Below, piece after piece: positions 53,201-64,000 of a stretch of 64,000 nt of DNA. The DNA is taken from positions 31,349,418 to 31,413,417 of the forward strand of contig NC_090130.1 in the NCBI RefSeq assembly GCF_040581485.1. Reading direction: 5' to 3'. The stretch's first letter is position 1, and each line of letters starts with the position of its first letter. The translations under genes were made by a program, and so were the position numbers. A model generated the notes under the pieces. The model saw nothing but the letters and a program-made list of their open reading frames with translations. It did not search any database and was not told the DNA's origin. The stretch comes from Linepithema humile. Lineage: Eukaryota; Arthropoda; Insecta; Hymenoptera; Formicidae.

Positions 53201-55848
53201 CAAATTCTAGTGGAATAAGTAAAATTTACTTTGTATATAATAATAAGTAGAATTTAATAACAAGAATGTAGCACAATTCCATTACATTTCGGAATTGTCT
53301 TTAAATGAGAATAATTTATTTCTGTCGAATACAATAAAAAGTCTATCAAAAAAAGGAAAAGGTATATAACGTAAACTCCTGCCTTAAAAAAGGGAATCGT
53401 TCGATGCAAAGAGAACAATCCTACAATGCTGTTTTCCATTCTCTAAAACGAAGCATACAAATTCGGCTCTATTAGTGACGGATTAATCGCGACAGCCATG
53501 ACTGGAAATAAAGCGTCGCTTTTCGGCGTACCTCTTGACGTCCGCCCTTTGTTGTTTGCCTTGCCGAAACTATCCGGGAAAGTGCACGCGACACCGCATG
53601 CCAACGCGGGGAATGAGAGCCCTTTGAGTAACGCGCAAAGGACGCCATGCGCTTCAAACAGCCCCTCTGAGTTTCTCGTCGTTTACACGTACGCTCCACT
53701 TTCGACCCGAGCGAGCGTCGCCCGGAGAAATCAAACGAATCAAATGAACTGAGCAAAATCCCCGACAAAGCGACATAAATTCGTTCGTTAGAGCGGGAGT
53801 TGTCTTGTCCGACCCGACTCATTCTGCTACCACTGACACTATTATATCCTTTGTACGAAATCATTCGTTGAGATTGCTGAGAATCTTTTTCATTCTTTTT
53901 TTTCTCATAGAAAGAATGAGATATCCACGACGCAGTTTGTAGACAACTTCAATAGCCAATCAACCATGTGGCCTCCGAGAGAATATTTTTATCTATCACA
54001 TCTTCTCAAACAAATATAAAAGCATAAAAATAGCCATCGGAAAAAGAAAAAAACTAAAAATATCATTAAAATTAAAAAAAGAATAGCAAGTTATTTTGTA
54101 AAAAAAACACCTATTTTGCATTAAAATAATAATAATAACAAAATTCTTTCATTTTTCTATAATTAATCTCCATAATTTATTTTGCCAATTCTCGTTCACA
54201 ACGTAACTATTATTCGAATAAGTAAGTTATCTTAACTTTCTCGTTGACTTAACTCGCGAAAGAACTCTTGCGATAGAGAATTAAATCGCGCCTAGCCGTA
54301 AAGCACAAGATTAAATCACTGGTGCACTGCGTAATGAGCGGTATGTTGCTACATGCAGACTGAATAAACCTACAATAGAGGTGTCGAGGCTACGTAAGCT
54401 CACTGCTTCTTTTCTAAATGAACCGCGGCAGGACGCTGAACTTCCGGTAAGAAGAGAGCACGACGGAGGCTGCGTGACATCGGGTTGGGCGCGCTTAAAA
54501 TTCAGCGGCATAGCAGTACGGTAACGTCGTGAACAACGACGTCGATTTGCATATCAAAGGTGAGAACAAACTATTCGGAAGCGGGTCAGAAATTTTCAGC
54601 GCGACGCGCGCAGCGAGATCGCCGGGAAAATATTCGCTCATACGCGCGCGCTTATGTGACACTTTATGCGGGACCTCACGTCTGTCGCGCGCCGCATCAA
54701 GTATTCCCAAACTTTTCATCCTCTGACACTAACATTGGCTAAGAAATTGCAAACCTGAGAAAATTTGTGCATGACTTCTTACCCGGATACATTTCGCGAC
54801 AGAAAAAGGAAAAAGTTGCAGAGTAAACGCTTCTTAAAAACTTTTTCTCTCTCAGAAAGAATATGAATTTATATAAAACAGTGTTAGGATAGTTATCTTT
54901 TTTTTAAACAAATAAAAAAATTCGTCTTTGAGAATATGATTTTCAATCGTAATCATGTGATCTCGTTATCTTTATGACGAACGAGACTGTTGCTCCTCGA
55001 ATCGGTGAATAGGATTTAGCAACTTCGAAAAAAAGCGATGTCGTAGATGTTCCGCCAGATGTTCAATTCGCAAGAAAACGAGGAGAATACATTTAAAATT
55101 TATTATAATCTCGCAATTAATTCAATTCTTTCAAAAGAATCCCTCTAAGCCGAGATTTCTTTTATCTTTTGGGCAGGAACAGAACGAAGGATTTGGGAAA
55201 GTCGGGTTGAATATGGCGATGCAACACATATAGTCCGCGAAATATGGCTGTTGGAAAATCTGGTATTTTATATATGCAGAGAATCGGTTAAGGATTCAGG
55301 AATTTTATAGTTTTGTATTCGAAAACAACGTAGCGTACGTTTAATATTTCACGCATCAAAGAATCGTCTGAGAAAGGTCCGGATTTCCGGAATTTTAGGA
55401 TTTTAAAGTTGTACCTCGCGCACGTCGACGAGAAGGCGAATGGCGGTCTGCTCGTTTGAGTATTGGCGAATATTTGCCATTAGTATTAGGTAAGGTATGA
55501 TCGCCCGGATGAACACCGCGGCTCGTTACGCGCTCCGATGCGTGTCCGAAGGTGTTTAGTTAACCGTACCAAATACAGAGAATCCGTTCGCGGGTGGCTT
55601 TGATCACCGAGCGGAAACTCGCGCCGGGCTTTTCGCGAGACCTAGGTGGTCACGTCGTTGTCATGACCGAATCGACGGCTGAAAATCGGATTATAGCACC
55701 GACAACGATGTCTAATTCAAGTTCCGCTGTTTAAGCTCTCTTGCTCCTGTGCGTCCCCTTTTCTCTCCATTTAACCGCCGCGCTTTCTCCCCCACAATAT
55801 CAATGGCTCGTGATCACGCTTTGATCTGAATTTTATTTTAATGAGAGC

Positions 55849-55948
55849 AAATACAATAATAATGTTAAAAGCATTATAATATAAATAATTATAATTTTAA
55901 ATACAATAATAATGTTAAAAGCATTATAATATAAATAATTATAATTTA
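55849..55948. repeat. 50-bp tandem duplication
   Basis: Two adjacent 50-base copies, each containing ATACAATAATAATGTTAAAA and CATTATAATATAAATAATTA, are almost identical, differing only at the last few bases. Near-identity implies a recent replication-slippage or unequal-exchange duplication in AT-rich DNA. Confidence 0.93.
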
Positions 55949-58355
55949 AATAAAAAATAATTTCAGTAGATAAAACGATGTTTGCCTTTCCAGTTTCACT
56001 TTCCATTTTCTCTTCTCCAATTTTATTTTATCCAAATTTGACCAATTGTTTAAAAACTTTCTAAATTGGAATTTTACTCTAACAAATTAGAAAATAACTT
56101 TCTAAAAAAATATGTTTCAGTATGTGTGCAAATAATTTTCTATTTGATTGCAATTATTATTTATATTTTTCATATTTTTAATCTTTTAATTGCAGCAACG
56201 ATGTCACAATATAACATTAGAAAACTCGCTTGTGTTGAATAGGCTTTTTAGACATCCCCAATTTTGCCATTCTTTTGAACTATTGAAAGGAGAGTACTGC
56301 CGATAGAAAGTTCCCCTCGTGTGGAAAAACAAGAAAGCTGACGAGCAGAAAAGCCCGCAATCAGAATGCCGGGTAATCTCGCTGAGGTTAACCCTGCCTA
56401 AGGTTAAGGGTGCGATAAGGGCACGATCGGCGCTATCAGCGCACTTCGTCAAGAATCGAGCAGGAGTAAAAAGAGGGAAAAAAGAGAAAAGAATGAGGAG
56501 GGGGAAGAGAAATTATCTAACAAAGAGATCGACAAGTCCGCCGAACGTTCGTTCGCACTCGTACCGGTCGCGACGCCGTGTATATTCGATTTCCTGCACG
56601 CGACTGCACAGGAAATGGATTCGTGCATGCCGGTGGAGGAGAGAAGGAGGAGTGCAACGGGAGAAATTAAAGCTCAGAAGAGGAGCGCCAACGATCTTTC
56701 CGAGCGAAAATTCGGGAATCTTTTATTACGCGAGAAGTTTGCGAGATCGTTCCGCGAATCACGCGATACGATTTGCACCGGAAGAAATTTAATATGAGCA
56801 TTCTCGACCTAATATGAGCCTTCCTGGCACCGAGCACCACCGACACAATAACCGAGGTCGATTGAGGTCGAAAAATGCTTCAATTAAAAAATGGATCTCT
56901 TCTAAATGTTACAAGCAAAACAGACTTTTTACCGATAATTGGTTTAGTTTACGTACAAAGCCGATACTTTTTGCGTTTAATTATGTGCTGCATGCGCCAT
57001 TTATGAATCTCTAGAGTTAATTTGCAGCAACGTTTCAATGCTATGCTTTTTTTGCCAGACGCAAAAATTGCTGACGTTTTGTGTAAAAATTGCACAATTT
57101 TTTGCCGTGTTTGCATAGCGATATCGATCGGAGCACTCAAGTTGGGTCGCGCAGCAAAAATAACAGGCAAAACTCGCGTACGCGAGGCGCGCCACGGGAG
57201 TTTTAAATAGGACTGCGCCGGGGCGCAGTGGTAGAAACCGATTTATATCGAACGGCCGATAGATATGGGCTTTCTTCGAGGTACATGCCTTTCAGAAGGC
57301 ATTTACGGCCACCGACAAATCTCGCGTTATAACTTACGAGCCAGATGGCACAAATTCCGCTCGACATTTACACAGCGGTTCAAGCCTGTCTCTTATTTCG
57401 GCATTTCTCTCTCCCTCTCGCGCAACCCTCCTTGCCCTCGTGCGATATCGAACGTGCCGCACCGGTACACCGCTGTTCCGTCGATAGAGTCCAAAGTCCG
57501 AAGATTTATACGGAAGAAACGCACCGCATTCGCACCGTCGAAAAGCGATAAATAAATTTCAATCGTCGTACAACAAAGTAAGGAGCGATCGATAATCGAT
57601 GTTTGTCATCCCGATAGAATTTATGAAATATAAAACGCACAGATACACCCCAGATCTTAAATCCGTCGCGCTCCCGGTTATTTATTTAAAATAATATTTA
57701 TAGTGACGCAGAATTACGATCTTTCTACGGGAAATAAAAATACAAGAAAAAATGTCGCCTATATGTTGCGAGACGCAATCCCATAGTTCAATCGAATGTA
57801 ATATTAAAGTGCTTACAGATAGATGTATTCTGCGAAAACTAATAAATCAGATTAGATCGATTTGAGACAGTAAATTTTGAAAATGCAATTGTCGCATTTC
57901 CTCAAATAAAACAACACATGTGTACATAAAATAATTTATATATTAATCGATAGATAATTTATATTCTTCGATCGATTTCCACTTGATTGCGCGATTGCGG
58001 TTGTCGAATGTCAATATCAATGACAAAGTAACTCTAATTAGTGATATTGTCATTGATAGTGTGTGAATGCTTTGAAAAGTACGCGCGGTCAAGTGGTGGC
58101 TTCGCTAAATATAACGAATGAACGAGCTTTTATCGGGATTCGCCTTTAATGAGTATCGATCGATCGACATCCGCAGCGGCGTTTCTTCCAAAGAAAACGC
58201 CCCGCCCGGGGAAATTATAGCTTTCGATGAGAATACCACAAAGATAATAAAGAGACATGTCCCGCTTTTTTCTCCGCGCCACGTTCAGCAGCATTTATAA
58301 AGAAAATGAATGAATTCGTTTCGATGTTAATTAGCGCGCTCGCGTCAAAGAGTTT

Positions 58356-58371
58356 GCGCGCGCGCGCGCGC
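58356..58371. repeat. (GC)8 alternating tract
   Basis: Sixteen bases of strictly alternating G and C. This is a sequence type able to adopt Z-DNA, but no function is evident. Confidence 0.85.
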
Positions 58372-61300
58372 TAGCGGCTTCATTTAACGTCCATTGTAAT
58401 TGCATTATTTTCACAACCGAGACTGCCAGTGCTTCCGCGAAGCGGTACTCGGAGACTGAATGAGATCGATTCCCCTTCAGAAGGCTCGCTTGACGGTTTT
58501 GCATTTTATTTGTGTTATCCAGAAGTCCGTAACTTGATTTAAATCTCATTTCGCATTATATGACTTGTTTTAAATTCGTATCTTACTTCAAATTATTAGC
58601 TATATATACGCAAAGTCAGAGGAACTTTCTTTGCAAAGTTGAAAAAAATCGATGGCAAGAGAATTAAGGAGTTAGTTCAAAGATAAAGAAGGTGACTTTT
58701 TGCGGCTGCAAACTCAACGGCGGCGAGTATTTCCGGGCATCCGTGATTAAGTAGCTTCGGCGGCGCACGATCAGTCAATCAGTGTTGCTAAATATTATCT
58801 ACACACGCGAAAACTCGCGCGCGTCGCGCTCCTTGCAACTAATGAATATTGATTCCGCGCTAAACGGGGAAACTCGTTTCGGCACCGGAAGGAGCCGGCA
58901 GTGAATCGCGCTGGAGAGGAGAAATTTCGGTCCCCGGTGACCGCGTAATGGGTCAGGCTCATCGCCTATCGCGTAAGTAAGATAAATGATCCCCTAATGC
59001 CCCCGCCGTGGCCGTAGCGTAACGTGCAGATGAGCCGATATAAAGCCGCGACTTCGACTCGAATTCCACCGCTGGGACGCGATCAGTTTTCGGCATTAGA
59101 TTGCAAGAATGTGAAAGGGAGCACATTGCGAGATAGATGCGAGCGCGGATGCGAACAATACCGAATTTACATGCAAGCACACCATTTTGTCTCATGCAAT
59201 TTTAAAGAAGCTTCTCGATCGGAAATTGTATTGGGAGAATTATATACTTCGAAATAAAAAATAGAGAGAGAAAGAGTTAAAAAATATATGAAAAACAAAA
59301 AAGATTTTAAAGGAGATAAAATAGGTTGTAGAAATAAATTGAGTAGTATTTTTTTTCTGATGCAATTTTTCATATTATTCAAACGAAATTAGAAATGATA
59401 GAATCCCTTTAGAATTAGTGATAAAAAAGTTCAAAGCACGCGGCAAACACGCCGTTCGTATCGACGATGGGCAACAGCTGCGAATAATGCGCTACAAACG
59501 CAACGATTCGGCCGAATTCCGGGAATGAAACGAGCACGGCAGCGCGCCCGTAAATCGCCCGTAACGCGGATCTCCCGATCGGATCGCACAAAGAGTCGCA
59601 TTAATTAAATCACACTCTCCGTTCCATCAGAATTCAGATAAGGTTCACTCGATCAGGAATCCGTAATTAACGTGCTGTCTACTTCGGCATGAACCGATCG
59701 CAAGATCAGTACACCGAATTTTCCGTGTCCGATTTGCGAATCGTCGATGCGATATCAATTCCGATAAAATTATATAGTAGATTTCGAAATTACTTGTGTA
59801 TCTATTATACGTATGTATATTTCCATCTCAATCAAAATATTATAGAAATATTTTACATTGTTTAATATATATAATAATGTAACATTAGCTTAGAATAATA
59901 TTTTATTCGTCAAATATTATCCAATAATATCTATTTAATTTAATAATAACAAAAACCGGGATTTGATTTATTCAACGGGCAATTACAGCGATTTACGCTT
60001 AAAAGGATACCATTGCGCAAATACGACGATGACATAAGAACGAAAACTTACATCACCAGCGTAAATTGGCAGTGATATCATCGCTGATGCCGTAGTTGAT
60101 ACATCGCGCTCGCGTTTGCTGTCGTCTTTTTAGAGTAATGAGATGCCACTAATTTCAACCATACATCTTTTCTCAAGAACCTCCTTCTCTGTTCGTCAAA
60201 TATCTTTTTCATTATTACGTTTAGTTGTCAAATCGGGCCAGAATCAATTCTTTCATCATTCTAATAATTGAATCAATTTGCATATACTCACTCCACGAAT
60301 ATACATAATTTATAATTTTCGTATAAAGCGTTAAATGTAAGTTTCTTATTTAAAATTTACGATAAAAATTTTTATAGAAGAGAATTTTTATAGTCGCGGA
60401 AACTCATCATTTATTGCTCAACCGTAATTTAAAATTGTTAATATTAAATATGGTAATAAAGCCTGAAATTAAAAATCTATTAACGTCTACATAAAATTAA
60501 ATGAAGAATGAAGCTCGATCTATTTGCGTTCCGGCAGCGTTTGATTCGCGGAAAGGCATTTATATTCAATCGCTTGTATCTAGAAGCTCTTGATGCGCTG
60601 ACATTTCTCTGAAAACGTCAGATAAGCGAAGATAGAACAAAATGGAATGGAATAAATATCTATTGTATATGTGTGTGTTCCTGGAATTATCTTTCGAACA
60701 TTTCACAGAAATATGAGTTAAAAAGAACAGAGAAGTAATTATTTGCAAACGACTAAAACAATACACCGTTAATATTGCTTATTTTTCATGACTCATTATA
60801 TCGATAAAATCTCACGATTACATATCAAATGTTATAAACACGTTTGTTTATCAAATTTATTCCACATTTATTATTTTGATATTTTCACTCCTTTAGTCAA
60901 AAGCACTCGATAAGGATATGAAAAAGCCTCGCGAAGGTTGGATGGAAAAATACTGAAATCAGTCTTAATAAGATATCAGCCAAGCCGGATGAAAGTCACG
61001 ATCGAGTTTTATCCGAGATCGGCCGACTGTTAGCATCAAGGCGAACGAAGAACGAGACGCGTGTACGAAGATGTGTTTACGTATTGGCTCGTAAAGAGGC
61101 AGGCGAGAGCCCGTAAAATACGACGTCCAACTTCTGCAGTTATAAATCTGATCTGAAACGCGTACATCCGCGTAGGGGGGATGGGGGTTGGTTATGGATC
61201 TTGGCAGTGGGCGAGAGGGAGGTTTCCGGAAGCCGATGTCGCGTTCTCACGGGCGATTGGTGCCATCGGTAAGGCGTCTTATTAGAAAGTTTAAATGGTA

Positions 61301-61581
61301 AATAAAACTTTAAATTAAAGCAGTTCCAGGCCGCATGGGGCCGAGAAACGTCGGTGACTTCATCGATGAATGAAATCGCATAATGCGAAATATCGATTAT
61401 TTTCTTCGACAAGAAGGGATTGCCGACAACGCGAGAATTGCCGTGCCTGAAATTGTCGAATAAAAAGTTGACTTGCAAATATTAGCACTTTAGATGTCAC
61501 GATTGGATAGAAAAATATTTTTTTTAATATAAGAAAGAGAAAAAGAGACAGATACAGATAAAATAATGAAGACGTCGCGTA

Positions 61582-61977
61582 CACTCAAAAAAATATTTCG
61601 CTGATGTAGTTAGATTTCTAGATATCGCAACAAGAATGTATCGCTATTTTTCGTATCTGTGAAAACATTGTTTGTCACATATAGAATTTATAGCAGTAAT
61701 GTTCTAGCAATAGCTTCTGAAAAATTTAGATACCATTGCTAAATGTTATTCATTGCATGATCTAACACGTGATTGATCTTATATAGATAGGCGCTTTAAA
61801 GAAACTTTCTTTTTAAAGTTCACAAACAATACAGATATATATTCTCTTTCTGTCATCTAAACTGATTAAGTAATTACATATGCAATATCACAACAGTTGC
61901 TAATCATTTGTCTGTTTTAGTTAATTTTTTACACCTAGAAAATTTTAGCTATTATTGCAAGATCATTTTTTTGAGTG
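61582..61977. mobile_element. MITE, 396 bp, 13-bp terminal inverted repeats and TA duplication
   Basis: Both ends carry the perfect inverted repeat CACTCAAAAAAAT (61582-61594, and its complement at 61965-61977). TA dinucleotides lie just outside (61580-61581 and 61978-61979). Further inside, the ends keep weaker similarity: TTAGATTTCTAGATAT on the left against CTAAAATTTTCTAGGTGT read from the right, suggesting longer, decayed inverted repeats. There is no open frame of transposase size, so it is non-autonomous. The TA target fits Tc1/mariner-type mobilisation. It is unrelated by eye to the palindromic element at 24352-24533. Confidence 0.8.
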
Positions 61978-64000
61978 TATGATAGAATAACAAATAGCTA
62001 AATAAAAAATATAATGATACATGTTCCTTATGCTTGTGGAAAGGAAACAAAGTCAAAGTTTTATTTTGCAAGTAAAGCTTGAAAAGATTCAGAAAGGTCA
62101 GAACTACAAATAATACGCCCATCCACTATTGTAAATTAAATAATAATAAATAATTGAATCGAGTTAGAATTTGTTTGTAAAGTAACTCAGGACTAAGAGA
62201 GGGTGCAAGCTTCTTAATATTCCATTTAGAGTGTAAGGGTCAAAGGTAAGCAGGCTAAGAGGAAGCAGTGCCTTATCGCGGCCAAGGTCGACGAGGGCAG
62301 ACGAGCCGAGAACGGCGCGCGAATTGTCTCGCGCATCGGTCGCAACCGCAAGCTCGCGTCCACGTCGCGCACGTGCCACGCGAAGAGACCGCGGCGCGTC
62401 TCCGGCCGACAATTAGCGCCAATTATTCGATTCGTCCCGTATACGCAGGAAATCATGTCCGAAATCACCGCAACTAACAGTGTATCGAACGTCGGATGTT
62501 CCGGCTCGTTAGCACGCCTCGTCTTGTCGTCGTCGTCGAAGTAATGATCGATACGCAGGAAAATGCGAGTCGCGTCGCGCATCGCGGAAAAAAACAGTTT
62601 AATACGAGCTAAAACTCGTCGGTGAAAATTAATGGACCAAAGAAGCGACCGCTAATCCGCACGATCAAGCAGGCAGACCGCAAATTTTTGCGGCTGGATA
62701 ATCGCGCCGAGACAAAAAGAAAGAGCGCGCGCGCGCGTTCGTTCTTCTGGAGGGAACCACGAATGGTGCTTTCTGCAGATAGAAAGTACTAGAGTTCGAG
62801 AAAGAAGGTATTAGAGCGTGAAATGCTTTTATTATATTTATTTCCCGGTGATATTTTGCGAGACACAAATAAAATTATAACATTAAAATTGAGTTGAGAA
62901 AAAGATTAAAATAAATTTTAATTAAAAAATCTAGCTTTAACGTTATTTTCTCAAAAATCACAATCTTGCTTGATTATTCTGCTGTTAAAGCGTTGCCTAT
63001 AAACCAAGGATCTCAGAAATAATTACTCTTACCTTGCGGAAACTCGTCGTCATTTCCTGTTGCACTTCCCTGCTCTCGTCGTCAAAGTCGCGAAGAATTA
63101 ATTACGAGGATAAGCTCGCGCCGATTGCGTGCGTAAAACCGCAAAATCCATGTGCTGTCCACAGACAACAAGGTAACAGCATGTTGACTATGTGTGCCTT
63201 GGCGTAGCCTGCAGGAATAGCCAAGCAATGTTGACCAGGGCTTTTGGAAGCAATTGTACGAGCAAGCAGGACTACCTTGTCCGCTCAAAGTAACACATTA
63301 CCTGTTGATTTATTATAACACTGTATTAAGGAAATGAGACTTCTACATCGTTGGATACAGTTAAAAACTTAGATAAATTGGAAAAATTATGAATATTGTT
63401 TTAAAATAAAATTAAGCACATTAATTGGCATTTATTAGTGCTCTAATAAATAATAATAATTTTGAAACCTTTTTCAAATAAATATGTAATATTATTTTTA
63501 AAATCTTTCTGCAAGGAAATCTTTAAGTATAATTCATCATTTTTCTTGATAATCAATTAAAAGTGCAATTTATTCTATGATTTATTAATATTGTGTTTGT
63601 TTGTAGAGAGTTTGTATAGAGTTTTTGTAGAGAAAAAACAGATGAGTAAACTAACAGTTGTGCTCATATTAATTATCACGAAAACAAATATATAACTTGA
63701 TTGAACAAATTATACGTATATGTAGCAATAAATTTTATCATCGCAATTGTATTACTGTAATAATCACAATTAAACTAAATATTTACTGTATTAACTATTT
63801 AATTTGTTCGATCAACTTAAATATAAATATTTATGTTTAAACGAGGTTTGCTAATCCAAATTTTAGTTGTATTCTCGCGGGATAATTTTTTTCTCACAAA
63901 GAAATTAATATTTAATATTTCTCAATCAACTTTAAAATTTTTTAAACAAAAATCCAACCAGTCTGAGAAACTTATATGTCTTCCACTTTATTGCAAATTT

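Larger units (their letters stand above)
50279..64000. other. non-coding flank downstream of the Dpr-like gene
   Basis: This 13.7 kb holds no gene I recognise. It contains a 50-bp tandem duplication (55849-55948), a MITE (61582-61977), an alternating GC tract (58356-58371) and GC-rich islands near 53.5-53.75, 54.4-54.7, 56.3-56.8, 57.1-57.5, 58.7-59.1 and 62.2-62.75 kb. Two weak exon candidates are described in the findings: plus strand at 50703-50781 and minus strand at 63033-63053. It could be intergenic or an intron of a neighbouring gene. Confidence 0.5.

Noticed and set aside
53472..53864. 130-codon minus frame and overlapping plus frame
   Set aside because: GC-rich island open on both strands, with no motif, start context or splice support.
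56319..56792. 157-codon open frame on the plus strand
   Set aside because: Very Arg/Lys/Ser-rich translation of purine-rich DNA, no recognisable domain or splice context.
57220..57234. GGCGCAGTGGTAGAA, similar to a tRNA A box
   Set aside because: No matching B box or cloverleaf follows within tRNA distance.

Overview
The window looks like insect nuclear DNA, most likely from a hymenopteran such as an ant. The background is AT-rich and interrupted by short GC- and CpG-rich islands. Introns are very long, simple-sequence repeats (GA, CT, TA) are frequent, and two short non-autonomous DNA transposons are present. There are no bacterial-style operons. The species call is an inference from composition and from the one gene family I recognise.

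The only gene I can support well is the 3' part of a plus-strand gene of the Dpr family (defective proboscis extension response). These are two-immunoglobulin-domain neuronal surface proteins that bind DIP receptors. Three exons join in frame across good splice sites: 12096-12315 and 17628-17725, which together form the second Ig domain, and 48005-48108, the C-terminal tail and stop. The tail ends in a short hydrophobic segment that fits a GPI-anchor signal. Sequence features (SDxxVKTGS, QGPHxLG, WSDALTSxLKI, GNYxCVPTVA, GEHPAAMQ) point to the Dpr1-like branch. The signal peptide and first Ig domain were not found and probably lie upstream of the window.

Layout: 1-12095 is upstream intron, with one weak exon candidate near 1926. 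12316-17627 is a 5.3 kb intron. 17726-48004 is a 30.3 kb intron holding a perfectly centred palindromic MITE (24352-24533), GC islands, microsatellites and an unexplained minus-strand open frame near 41.3-41.6 kb. 48109 to about 50.3 kb is probable 3' UTR with three candidate polyadenylation signals. 50.3-64 kb is mostly non-coding, with a second MITE (61582-61977), a 50-bp tandem duplication (55849-55948) and two weak exon candidates.

Most open frames of 60-170 codons sit in GC-rich islands, often open on both strands, and I regard them as chance. I found no rRNA, tRNA, CRISPR array, viral gene or complete transposase. No undescribed system can be claimed from this sequence. The best leads are the MITEs, a duplicated 43-bp intronic block near 4.1-4.3 kb, and the minus-strand frame near 41.5 kb.
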